Below, piece by piece: positions 27,101-36,400 of a stretch of 53,050 bases of DNA. Origin of the DNA: Salinimicrobium sp. TH3. Lineage in GTDB: Bacteria; Bacteroidota; Bacteroidia; Flavobacteriales; Flavobacteriaceae. The notes below the pieces were generated by a model. That model was not told where the DNA came from, did no database searches, and saw nothing but the letters and a program-made list of their open reading frames with translations. The stretch lies in the NCBI RefSeq assembly GCF_026676115.1, contig NZ_JAPONB010000015.1, positions 1-53,050 on the forward strand. The letters run 5' to 3'. A program made the position numbers and the translations under genes. How positions within the stretch are numbered: position 1 is the first letter of the stretch; every line of letters begins with the position of its first letter.

Positions 27101-27197
27101 TTCAGGATTTGATCCTGAAGTAGGACCTAATGGAATTGACAATAACATATATCCTGTGACCCGCAACTTCACAGTAGGAATTAATCTAGGATTTTAA
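24159..27197 (+). CDS. susC: SusC/RagA-type TonB-dependent glycan transporter
   Basis: This 1,012-residue outer-membrane transporter has a signal peptide ending at A35. A carboxypeptidase-regulatory-like beta-sandwich follows (about 36-118: [35 protein letters not shown]), then a TonB box (DEVVVIGYG near 117), the plug ([51 protein letters not shown]) and a C-terminal 22-strand barrel ending in GINLGF. It imports oligosaccharides captured by its SusD partner using TonB energy. With GH66, GH31 and GH97 downstream, isomalto-oligosaccharides from dextran are the likely cargo. susD follows after nine bases. Confidence 0.95.
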   Translation: [1012 protein letters not shown]

Positions 27198-27206
27198 AAA
27201 ATAGCG

Positions 27207-28682
27207 ATGAAACACTTTAAAATATACATCATGTCCCTGGTTGCCCTGCTCCTTATGAGCTGTAGCGACGACTTTCTTGACAGGCAACCGCTGGATACCA
27301 TAAACACGGAGAATTATCCCACCACCGCCGAAGAGTTGGTGACTGTGGTGAATGGAGCTTACCAGCCATTACAATGGCCAAAGCTCTACAATTTAAGGAT
27401 GTGGAGTACAGATATCATGGCCGGTAACAGTATTGTTGGTGCCGGGGGAGGATCTGACGGGATCGAGACCCAGGATATGGCCAACTTTGTAACCAATACA
27501 GATAACGCCGGAGTACTTGATCTATGGAGAGGCCCATGGCCGGGGATCCTTATGTCAAACATCGTTCTCGATGCAGCTCCACAAATGGACATTGATGAAG
27601 ACATAAGGAAAAGAAGCATGGGAGAAGCACATTTTCTAAGAGCCCATTACTATTTCATTCTTGCAAGATTCTTTGGGGATGTGCCTTTGATCACCGAGCC
27701 GCAAAGCTCAGACAGTGATCTATTCCCTCCACGTGATCCTGTTGCTCAGGTTTATGAGCTCATTATTAGTGATCTTAATGCTGCTGCAGAACTTTTACCT
27801 CCTAAATCTTCTTACGGTTCAGAAAATAAAGGAAGAGTATCAAAAGGAGCTGCCTATGGTTTGCTGGCGAAGGTGCATCTTACTCTTGGAAATTATCAGG
27901 AAGTAGTGCAATACGCTAACGAAGTTGAGAGCCTGGGATACGCCCTGAATGAGAATTACGCCGATAATTTCTCCATTACAAATGAGAACTCTGTAGAATC
28001 CCTTTTTGAAGTGCAATACGCTTCTAATGGCGGATATGATTTCTGGAGCAATGAAAACCAGGCTTCATGGGCAAGTCCTTTTATGGGGCCCAGAGGTGCC
28101 AATTTTGTTGCTGGTGGATTTGGATGGAATCAACCAACAGAAGAATTTGTCAACGCCTATGAACAAGGAGATGAGCGGAAGGATGCCACAGTACTTTATG
28201 AAGGAGGACCAGAATTTGACGGAAAAGAGTATGAAAGCCGTTTCTCCTTCACAGGTTATAACACCAGAAAGTTTTTAGTGCCCTTAAGCCAGGTTTCTGC
28301 TTATGACAACAGCCCAATGAACTTTCCAATTCTAAGATTTGCAGATGTGTTGCTTATGAAAGCTGAAGCTTTAAATGAATTGGGACAAACAGAACTTGCC
28401 GAAGATTACCTGAACATGGTACGTAACCGTGCAGGGCTTGATGATATTGAAAATCTTAGCCAGGCCGATTTTAGAAATGCAGTTTTACATGAGCGTAGAA
28501 TCGAACTCGCTTTTGAAGGCCAAAGATGGTTTGACCTTATACGTGTTAATGATGGCGAATATGGTCTTAACTTCCTTAGATCCATTGGGAGGAACAATGC
28601 TTCACAAAAGCACTTGTTATTTCCTATCCCTCAAATAGAATTAGACAGGAACCCGAACCTGGTTCAAAACCCCGGTTACTAA
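27207..28682 (+). CDS. susD: SusD/RagB-type glycan-binding lipoprotein
   Basis: This 491-residue lipoprotein (lipobox LLMSC, C19) is of the RagB/SusD family, which forms the hinged lid on SusC and binds the glycan. The N-terminal CSDDFLDRQPLDTINTENYP motif and the TPR-like helices (GEAHFLRAHYYFILARFFGDVPLI) are typical, as is the C-terminal ERRIELAFEGQRWFDLIR block with the final HLLFPIPQIELDRNP. It overlaps nothing and sits between susC (nine-base gap) and a SusE/F-like gene (three-base gap), so the three are one transcript. Ligand specificity cannot be read from the sequence. Confidence 0.95.
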   Translation: MKHFKIYIMSLVALLLMSCSDDFLDRQPLDTINTENYPTTAEELVTVVNGAYQPLQWPKLYNLRMWSTDIMAGNSIVGAGGGSDGIETQDMANFVTNTDNAGVLDLWRGPWPGILMSNIVLDAAPQMDIDEDIRKRSMGEAHFLRAHYYFILARFFGDVPLITEPQSSDSDLFPPRDPVAQVYELIISDLNAAAELLPPKSSYGSENKGRVSKGAAYGLLAKVHLTLGNYQEVVQYANEVESLGYALNENYADNFSITNENSVESLFEVQYASNGGYDFWSNENQASWASPFMGPRGANFVAGGFGWNQPTEEFVNAYEQGDERKDATVLYEGGPEFDGKEYESRFSFTGYNTRKFLVPLSQVSAYDNSPMNFPILRFADVLLMKAEALNELGQTELAEDYLNMVRNRAGLDDIENLSQADFRNAVLHERRIELAFEGQRWFDLIRVNDGEYGLNFLRSIGRNNASQKHLLFPIPQIELDRNPNLVQNPGY

Positions 28683-28685
28683 AAA

Positions 28686-30179
28686 ATGAGAAATATGAAT
28701 TCAATTTTAAACCTGAAGCGATTTTACGCAATCACGCTCGCCCTTGTCCTGGGAGTGATGAGCGGTTCCTGTGAAACTGATGAGCTGGAAGATCCTTCCA
28801 TTGAAAATGTTAATAATGAATTGGCACTAACAGTTTCTGAAGAAAACCTGGAACTGGAAGAACGTTTCATGGGAAATGAACTTGGTTTTACCTGGTCTAC
28901 AGGAACTAACCGGGGCACCGGGGCTGCCATTATGTATACCCTTGAAATAGATCTTGCAGGAAGTGATTTTTCAGATCCCTTAATTACCCTTGTGGAAGGT
29001 GAAAAGAATAGATATCTGGCTTCTATAGATCATGGAACCCTCAATCACAGACTGCTAAACAGCGGACTTGATGCCGGAAAGGTTTACGATCTGGAAGCAC
29101 GATTAACTGCAGAAGTTGCAGATCCTGCTGTGGAAGATCAGGTGTCAAAAAAGGCATTTTCGGTTGCTACTTATAAACCAGTATCAAGCAAGTTGTTCAT
29201 TGTAGGGGATGCAAGCCCAAACGGATGGGATATCTCTAATGCTACTAAACTGACTGCAGCTAATCAACGTGGGGTTTTTATATATGAAGGAAAACTTACT
29301 GAAGGAAATTTCAAATTTGCAGTAAGTCAGGATGATTGTTTCTGCCAGGATTTTTACACGAAAGATGCCGATGATGATAATAAGATAGTGTACAATGAAG
29401 GTGGTAGCGGAGAAGATATTCAATGGGCAGTTACAGAAGAAGGTAACTACAGGCTGAGAGTGGATCTGCTAAACAAAACAATAGAAATTACGCCTGTAGA
29501 AGACGCACCTTTCGACCGACTCTGGATCGTAGGGGATGCTACTAAAAGCGGATGGGATATCAACAATCCTGCAGCCTTCGAGCGAAGTGAAGAGGACCCA
29601 TTCGTATTCACTTATGAAGGAAATTTCAACCCTGGTAGCTTTAAGATCCTTGCAGGAGAAACTGGAGATTTCTGCGGAGAGTGGTACAGACCATTAGAAA
29701 ATGGACAGGCGCCTGTTGATGGTTCTGTAGAGCAAAGAGCAGGCTGTGAGCCCGACTACAACTGGACGGTGACCGAAGAAACTGCGGGTAGATACAGGGT
29801 TAGCCTGAACACCGGAAACAACACGATCAAATTCACTCCTGTGGATCTCTATATCGTGGGAGACGGTAGCCCAAGTGATTGGGATATCAATACACCTATG
29901 GCGCTTACATACGATAGTGGAGATTTTGTCTTTAACGGGGAATTGGGTGGTATCAATCCAACCGGAGAATTCAAATTTTCCAAATCTGTGGGAGACTGGT
30001 GTAATGGCGAATGGATCGTTAGTGCAGAGAATGGTCAGGCGGTAACCAATCCGGAACATATCACTGCGATAGGTTGTGTAGGTCCGGACAATAAATGGAA
30101 ACTGCAGGAAGGCGACGCCGGTAGTTATGAGATCAGGATCAATCTGGATACAGATAACATGACCATCACTAAACTCTAG
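28686..30179 (+). CDS. SusE/F-like surface glycan-binding lipoprotein, three binding modules
   Basis: This 497-residue lipoprotein (lipobox SGSC, C29) has an N-terminal SusE-type Ig-like domain (about 35-165). Three homologous beta-sandwich modules follow, opening with LFIVGDASPNGWD (about 168), LWIVGDATKSGWD (about 277) and LYIVGDGSPSDWD (about 386). Such modules in SusE/SusF bind alpha-glucan at the cell surface. Modules 2 and 3 carry a Cys-containing aromatic motif (GDFCGEW, GDWCNGEW) that also recurs in the genes at 32014 and 33472. It is the third gene of the susCD unit and likely concentrates the polymer for the GH66 enzyme next door. Confidence 0.88.
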   Translation: MRNMNSILNLKRFYAITLALVLGVMSGSCETDELEDPSIENVNNELALTVSEENLELEERFMGNELGFTWSTGTNRGTGAAIMYTLEIDLAGSDFSDPLITLVEGEKNRYLASIDHGTLNHRLLNSGLDAGKVYDLEARLTAEVADPAVEDQVSKKAFSVATYKPVSSKLFIVGDASPNGWDISNATKLTAANQRGVFIYEGKLTEGNFKFAVSQDDCFCQDFYTKDADDDNKIVYNEGGSGEDIQWAVTEEGNYRLRVDLLNKTIEITPVEDAPFDRLWIVGDATKSGWDINNPAAFERSEEDPFVFTYEGNFNPGSFKILAGETGDFCGEWYRPLENGQAPVDGSVEQRAGCEPDYNWTVTEETAGRYRVSLNTGNNTIKFTPVDLYIVGDGSPSDWDINTPMALTYDSGDFVFNGELGGINPTGEFKFSKSVGDWCNGEWIVSAENGQAVTNPEHITAIGCVGPDNKWKLQEGDAGSYEIRINLDTDNMTITKL

Positions 30180-30202
30180 GCCCTAAAAAAGAGATTTTTA
30201 AC

Positions 30203-30226
30203 ACCTCCTGTTTTCGGGCAGGAGGT
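30203..30226 (+). repeat. Hairpin between the SusE/F-like gene and GH66
   Basis: ACCTCCTG (30203-30210) pairs with CAGGAGGT (30219-30226) across an 8-base loop. No T-run follows. It lies 14 bases before the GH66 ATG and sequesters an AGGAGG stretch, so it may tune translation or 3' processing between susCDE and GH66. Confidence 0.5.
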
Positions 30227-30240
30227 TCAAAAATAAAAAC

Positions 30241-31995
30241 ATGAAAAAAAGTAAATTTTTGCTCCTCGCGCCACTGGCATTATTCATGGCGTTGGTGAGC
30301 TGTAATAATGACGATGACGCGCTGTTAAGCCCCATTGATGAAGGGGTGAACATGAGCTACAGCGAAGTTCTCAATTTTAAAAAGGACAAAGCAAAGTACA
30401 ACCCAGGTGAGGAAGTGAACTTCAGTGTGAACGGGACTCACCAGAACACTACAGTACGATACAAATACCTGGGCGAAGTAATAGAAGAGGCGCCACTTAC
30501 CGGCACTTCCTGGACCTGGGAACCTCCTTCCGAAGATTTTAGAGGCTACATGGTTGAACTTGTAAAAGAAACCGATGGAGAGGAAACGGTAATTGGAACA
30601 GTAGCTGTTGATGTATCTTCAGACTGGACAAAATTTCCCCGCTATGGTTTTCTATCACAGTTTGGTAATATTTCAGCTTCTCAAAGGGCAGATGTCCTTA
30701 ATAACCTGAAAGATTACCACATAAACGGGCTCCAGTATTATGACTGGCATTTTGAGCACCAAAGACCTCTGCCTCTTGATGAGAATGGTGCGCCGGCAGA
30801 GACCTGGAACGACCTTTTTAACCGGGAAATCTACCTGGGCACTGTAGAAGGATTTATTGAACAGGCACAGGAGCGTAATATGGCTTCCATGTTTTATAAT
30901 CTACTTTTTGGAGCCTGGAAAAAGGATGAAGTACAGCCCGTGCCTGTAGAGTGGTTAATGTATAACGACCGCAATCACAAGGATATTAATCGTCATATAC
31001 TTTCAGGGTTTGGAGACATTCAGCTAACGGATCCTGCTAATGATGAATGGCAGGAGCACATTTTTGGAGAGACAGCTACTGTCTATGAAAATCTGGAATT
31101 TGATGGCTGGCACCTTGATCAACTGGGAAACCGAGGTACGGTTTACAATTATGAAGGTTATAAGATTGACTTGGGAGAGGCTTATAAGGATTTTCTTATT
31201 TCTTTAGAGAATCGTTTCCCAGATAAGAAGCTGGTTCTTAATGCCGTTGACCAATACGAGCAGGAAGAGATCCTTGAAGCTCCGGTAGATTTTGCCTATT
31301 CAGAAATTTGGAGCAGGTATCAGTATCAGGATCTTGCACGGGTGATCCTCGAGAATTATGAATATTCCAATGGAGAGCTCAATACAGTACTGGCAGCATA
31401 TATGAACTATAACGCCCAGGATGGAAATTTCAATACTCCTGCTGTTCTGATGACCGATGCTGTGATCTTCGCTTTTGGAGGTGCACATCTTGAACTGGGT
31501 GAGCACATGTTATCCAGCGAATACTTCCCTAATGATAAACTGGATATGAGCGCCGATTTGCGTAACACCGTAAGAGAGTATTACGATTTTCACACCGCTT
31601 ATCAGAACCTTTTACGTGATGGCGGAAGCTTCAACTTCCCTGCAGTACAATCTCAGGATGTAGATGTGAAACTGAACAACTGGCCTCCGGTGGTTGGTCA
31701 GGCTGCTGTGGTCGGGAAACAACTGGAAAACAGCCAGGTACTCCACCTTTTAAACTACGACGGCGTTTCTACCCTGCAATGGCGGGATGATAGCAAAATT
31801 CAGAGAGAGCCTTTGGTTAAGGATAATTTTAGTATCACTGCAGAGGCAGGAAGAAATGTTTCTAAAGTGTGGTTTGCCTCTCCCGATATTAACGGAGGTG
31901 CTTCCCAGGAACTCGAATTTACTCAGAGTGGTAACCAGATCACGCTTGAAGTGCCTTACTTAAAATTCTGGAGCATGCTTGTGCTCGAATACTAA
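30241..31995 (+). CDS. GH66 dextranase-family lipoprotein
   Basis: This 584-residue lipoprotein (lipobox LVSC, C21, followed by Asn/Asp residues that suit surface export) belongs to glycoside hydrolase family 66, endo-dextranases and cycloisomaltooligosaccharide glucanotransferases. An N-terminal beta-sandwich (about 40-120) precedes the TIM barrel (FPRYGFLSQFGNI, GLQYYDWHFEHQRPLP). The nucleophile is D293 in WHLDQLGNRG and the acid/base is E355 in FAYSEIWSRY; their 62-residue separation is close to that of known members. A C-terminal beta domain ends at VLEY. It lacks the long insert typical of cyclising enzymes as far as I can judge, so plain endo-alpha-1,6 cleavage of dextran at the cell surface is favoured. 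Confidence 0.88.
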   Translation: MKKSKFLLLAPLALFMALVSCNNDDDALLSPIDEGVNMSYSEVLNFKKDKAKYNPGEEVNFSVNGTHQNTTVRYKYLGEVIEEAPLTGTSWTWEPPSEDFRGYMVELVKETDGEETVIGTVAVDVSSDWTKFPRYGFLSQFGNISASQRADVLNNLKDYHINGLQYYDWHFEHQRPLPLDENGAPAETWNDLFNREIYLGTVEGFIEQAQERNMASMFYNLLFGAWKKDEVQPVPVEWLMYNDRNHKDINRHILSGFGDIQLTDPANDEWQEHIFGETATVYENLEFDGWHLDQLGNRGTVYNYEGYKIDLGEAYKDFLISLENRFPDKKLVLNAVDQYEQEEILEAPVDFAYSEIWSRYQYQDLARVILENYEYSNGELNTVLAAYMNYNAQDGNFNTPAVLMTDAVIFAFGGAHLELGEHMLSSEYFPNDKLDMSADLRNTVREYYDFHTAYQNLLRDGGSFNFPAVQSQDVDVKLNNWPPVVGQAAVVGKQLENSQVLHLLNYDGVSTLQWRDDSKIQREPLVKDNFSITAEAGRNVSKVWFASPDINGGASQELEFTQSGNQITLEVPYLKFWSMLVLEY

Positions 31996-32013
31996 CCAGG
32001 AAAAAAGAACATT

Positions 32014-33288
32014 ATGAAAAATATCAAAGTTATATCGACTCTTTTCCTTTTCGTCCTCGGGCTTACGGCCTGTAGTTCTGATGATGATATCACGGAAGTC
32101 ACTCCCGAACCTACAGCCGACTTTACTTCTGAAGCGGTTCCCGATAATCCCCAGCTCATCAGTTTTACAAACCTTGGCACAGATGCCGAGGAATTCTTTT
32201 GGGATTTTGGAGATGAATCTGAAGGTTCAACTCAAAAGCACCCTACTCACCTGTATGAAAATGCAGGAATTTACACTGTTAGTCTGACTGCTACCACCGG
32301 AGAAGTTGAAAATACAGTTTCCCGGGACATAACTGTTGTGGGCACCCCTACGGCCGACTTCAGTTATGCAGCAGCTCAGGATAACAGCTTCACTATTAGC
32401 TTTACAAACTTAAGCCAGAACGTGGACAGCTATGAATGGGATTTTGGAGATGGAACCGGTGTTTCTTCCGAAGAAAACCCGACCTACACTTATACCGAAG
32501 CAGGGACATATCCTGTAACTCTTACTGTAACAGGTGCAGGAGGAACTGTAGAAACCACTCAACAGGTCGAAGTAAAAGATGCACAGCCTGCTTTTAATGC
32601 AATTTACATTGTAGGAGATGCTTCGGAAAGTGGCTGGAACATTGGTGCTCCTGTAGTTTTTGAACAGAGTTCGACCAATCCTTTTATTTTTACCTATAAC
32701 GGAGTTCTAAACACCGGTAACCTGAAGTTTTCCACCTTTACCGGTGAATGGTGTGACGGTCAATGGTTAAATGCTCCCGAAGCTGGAATTGCAACTACCG
32801 GAACTACAGGTTTTATAGTTACCAATGGCTGCGACGGGCCCGATAATCAATGGACGGTGACAGATGAAACCAGGGGTCGTTATAATATTACTATTGACCT
32901 TGAGCAGGAAAATGTAAATTTTGAAAAGCTCAATGCGCCTTATTCCGAACTATATGCAATAGGTGACGCCGCTCCAAATGGCTGGGTTCCTCAAAATCCT
33001 TCTGAGGCCTTTGTGCAGGATGCAGTTGATCCTTTCATTTTTACTTATGAAGCCCATTTGAGCCCCGGAGAGCTGAAGTTTTCAACTTTTAAAGGGGAAT
33101 GGTGTGATGGCGTCTGGATCAACGCGCCACAAGCTGATGCAGATATAGTTAATGCTTCTGAATATTATGTGAGAAATAGTTGTGATGACCCCGACAATAA
33201 GTGGAGGGTGACTTCAGAAACCGAAGGTGATTATCTGATTACAGTGGACTTTTACAATGAAACTATACATTTCGAAGCCAAAGAATAA
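32014..33288 (+). CDS. PKD plus SusE/F-type surface lipoprotein
   Basis: This 424-residue lipoprotein (lipobox LTAC, C20, then SSDDD) has two PKD domains (about 33-110 with FFWDFGDESEG, and 112-190 with YEWDFGDGTG). Two SusE/F-like modules start near residues 197 (IYIVGDASESGW) and 311 (LYAIGDAAPNGW). Both modules have the GEWCDGxW motif. PKD domains usually act as rigid spacers, so the binding modules would project from the surface. It follows GH66 by 18 bases and is a second, differently built glycan-binding protein in the same operon. No enzyme motif is seen. Confidence 0.85.
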   Translation: MKNIKVISTLFLFVLGLTACSSDDDITEVTPEPTADFTSEAVPDNPQLISFTNLGTDAEEFFWDFGDESEGSTQKHPTHLYENAGIYTVSLTATTGEVENTVSRDITVVGTPTADFSYAAAQDNSFTISFTNLSQNVDSYEWDFGDGTGVSSEENPTYTYTEAGTYPVTLTVTGAGGTVETTQQVEVKDAQPAFNAIYIVGDASESGWNIGAPVVFEQSSTNPFIFTYNGVLNTGNLKFSTFTGEWCDGQWLNAPEAGIATTGTTGFIVTNGCDGPDNQWTVTDETRGRYNITIDLEQENVNFEKLNAPYSELYAIGDAAPNGWVPQNPSEAFVQDAVDPFIFTYEAHLSPGELKFSTFKGEWCDGVWINAPQADADIVNASEYYVRNSCDDPDNKWRVTSETEGDYLITVDFYNETIHFEAKE

Positions 33289-33304
33289 TTAATTAAAAAA
33301 TATA

Positions 33305-33349
33305 ATTAGCCGTGGGCATTCCAGATAAAAAATGGAATGCCCGGCTAAT
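33305..33349 (+). repeat. Long hairpin before the giant gene
   Basis: ATTAGCC plus GGGCATTCCA (33305-33323, with a two-base bulge) pairs with TGGAATGCCC plus GGCTAAT (33333-33349), a 17-bp stem with a 9-base A-rich loop. No T-run follows. It is 17 bases past the PKD lipoprotein stop and about 120 bases before the giant gene, and may cap the upstream mRNA. Confidence 0.65.
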
Positions 33350-33471
33350 AATTGCCTGAATAATGCCTACAAAAACATTCAACTAAAGGTTTTGATAGCT
33401 TCCGCTGGACTATTCAAATAGGATTTTGCTATTGGATCTTTTCATATAACTAACCACCAATACCACACATT

Positions 33472-36400
33472 ATGAAGGAAAAACTACTCAAGATCTTATT
33501 TGTAATTCTTTGTATAAGCAGTATTCCTAGCCTGCAAGCCCAGTCATACGACTACCTTGCCCTGGTTGGAGATGCGACTTCTGCCGGCTACAACCCTTAC
33601 GGAACGATAGATACTAGAATGGAGGAGACCTCTCCTGGTGTTTGGAAATGGGAAGGTACTCTTAAAGGTGCCGGGGTATTTAAAATACATACCGCGCAAG
33701 GAGACTGGTGTGATGGTGAATGGTTAGGTCCTGTAAATCCTGGGGATGTCCTGCCTACCTCTCCAAACAACTATAATAGTTGGTCAGGATGTGATAAAGA
33801 TCTTAAATGGGATGTTCCGGCTGATGGATTTTATTCTATTACTGTGGATACCATTGCCGGGACGATAGTAAGTGAAGAATTACCCTATTATCCAAATCTC
33901 TACCTTATTGGTTCTGCGACAGTAAGCGACTGGAGTGCCGACCTTGCCAGGGAAATGACACAGGATCCTTCCAATCCTGCCATCTTCACCTGGGAAGGAA
34001 CTTTTGATCAGAATTATGAGTCAGGGTTCAGTGATGGTGAGTTCAAGATCCTTAGCGTGCGGAATTTGGAGTCAGGTTGGGATGAAATTAGAGCTACCTC
34101 GGCCAATGCAGATCCTTTAAGTTCCAATTCTTTTGTAGTGGAAGAAGGAGGAACCGGCAATGATTTTAAGTGGCAAATTACTGATGCTAATCGTGGCAGT
34201 TACCGTATCACATTAAACCTTGACACGCAGTCTATAAATTTTGAAAGACTTGATTATTATCCAAATCTTTATGTTTTTGGAGATGCGACAGCTAAAGGTT
34301 GGTATACAGAGTCAGAAGACCAGAAATTCACTCAGGATGAGACAAATCCTGAAGTGTTCAGTTATAGAGGAAATTTTGTTCTGGGAAGCTTTAAAATTCA
34401 CACATACGTCGGTGGTTTTAGTTGGGGGGATTACATTGTCCCCACCGCGGCAGACCAGGATATTTCAGCTACTGATTATGAGATAAACAGACAGGGACAG
34501 GGCAATGACTTTAACTGGTCAATTTCCGAGGCCGGAATTTATACAATTACCTTAAACCAGGCTGCCAATACCATAAACATGATTTTGGATACAGATGGTG
34601 ATGGCACAAAAGACAGTGAAGATGCTTTCCCTGAAGATCCTGAAGAAGATACCGACACAGATGGGGATGGTACAGGTAATAATGCAGACACAGATGATGA
34701 CGGAGACAAACAAACAGATGAAGATGAGTTTGCATGTGGCTCTGATCCTTTAGATCCCTCCTCTGTTTCAACTGATACAGATGCTGATAATATTCCAGAT
34801 TGTGTGGACACAGATGATGACGGGGATGGAGTAAACGATGAAGAAGATGTATTTCCTCTTGATAAAAATGAAACTACTGACACAGATAGTGATGGTACCG
34901 GTAATAATGCAGATACAGATGACGACGGCGATGGACAATCAGACGAACATGAGACCGCCTGTGGTTCCGACCTCTTAGACGTTTCTTCTGTTTCAATTGA
35001 CACTGACTCTGATAATATTCCCGATTGTGTGGACCCGGATGATGACGGGGATGGAGTAAACGATGAAGAGGATGCATTTCCTCTTGATAAGGATGAAACA
35101 ACCGATACAGATAGAGATGGAACAGGTAACATTGCTGATACTGATGATGATAATGACGGTCAGATCGATGAACATGAAACTTCATGTGGTTCAGATCCCT
35201 TAGATGCATCTTCAGTTTCTACTGATACTGACTCTGACGGAATACCCGATTGTGTAGATTCTAATGATGATACCGATACCGACTCCGATGGAATTCCTGA
35301 TGTGACAGATACCGACGACGATAACGACGGACAATCAGACGAACATGAGATCGCTTGTGGTTCAGATCCATTAGACGCTTCTTCCGTTTCTACTGACACT
35401 GATTCTGATAATATTCCTGATTGTGTGGACCCGGATGACGATGGGGATGGCGTGAATGACGAAGAAGATGCATTTCCTCTGAATCCTTCCGAAGATACAG
35501 ACACCGATAATGATGGAATAGGTAATAACGCAGATATAGATGACGACGGCGACGGGCAGTCAGACGAAGATGAGATCGCCTGTGATTCGGATACCTTAGA
35601 CCCTTCTTCCATTTCTACTGACACTGATTCTGATAATATTCCTGATTGTGTGGACCCGGATGACGATGGGGATGGCGTGAACGATGAAGAAGATGCATTC
35701 CCGCTTGATGCCACCGAAGATACCGATACAGATAACGATGGGATTGGGGACAACACCGATACAGATGATGATGGTGATGGGCAATCAGATGAAGATGAAC
35801 TTGCATGCGAGTCCGATCCTTTAGATGCTTCCTCTGTTGCAATTGATGCCGACAATGACGGAATCCCCGACTGTGTGGATTCCATTGATGATACTGATAC
35901 AGATTCTGATGGAATTCCCGATGTGACTGATGCAGATGATGATAATGACGGACAAACAGATGAAGATGAGAACTCCTGTGGTTCTGATCCTTTGAATTCG
36001 GCCTCGATCTCCATTGATACAGATTCCAATAACATCCCGAATTGTGTAGATACAGATGATGATGGAGATGGAGTAAACGATGAAGAAGATGCATTCCCGC
36101 TTGATGCAACGGAAAATACGGATACCGATAATGATGGAGTAGGAAACAATGCAGATACAGATGATGACGGTGATGGGCAATTTGATGAAGATGAGCTTTC
36201 CTGTGGTTCAGATCCTTTAAATTCAGCCTCCACCTCCACAGATACTGATTCTGATAACATCCCAAATTGTATGGACACAGATGACGATGGAGATGGAGTG
36301 AACGACGGGGAAGATGCCTTTCCTCTTGATGCAACGGAAATTGCTGATACCGATAATGATGGAATAGGTAATAATGCCGATTTCGATGATGACGGGGACG

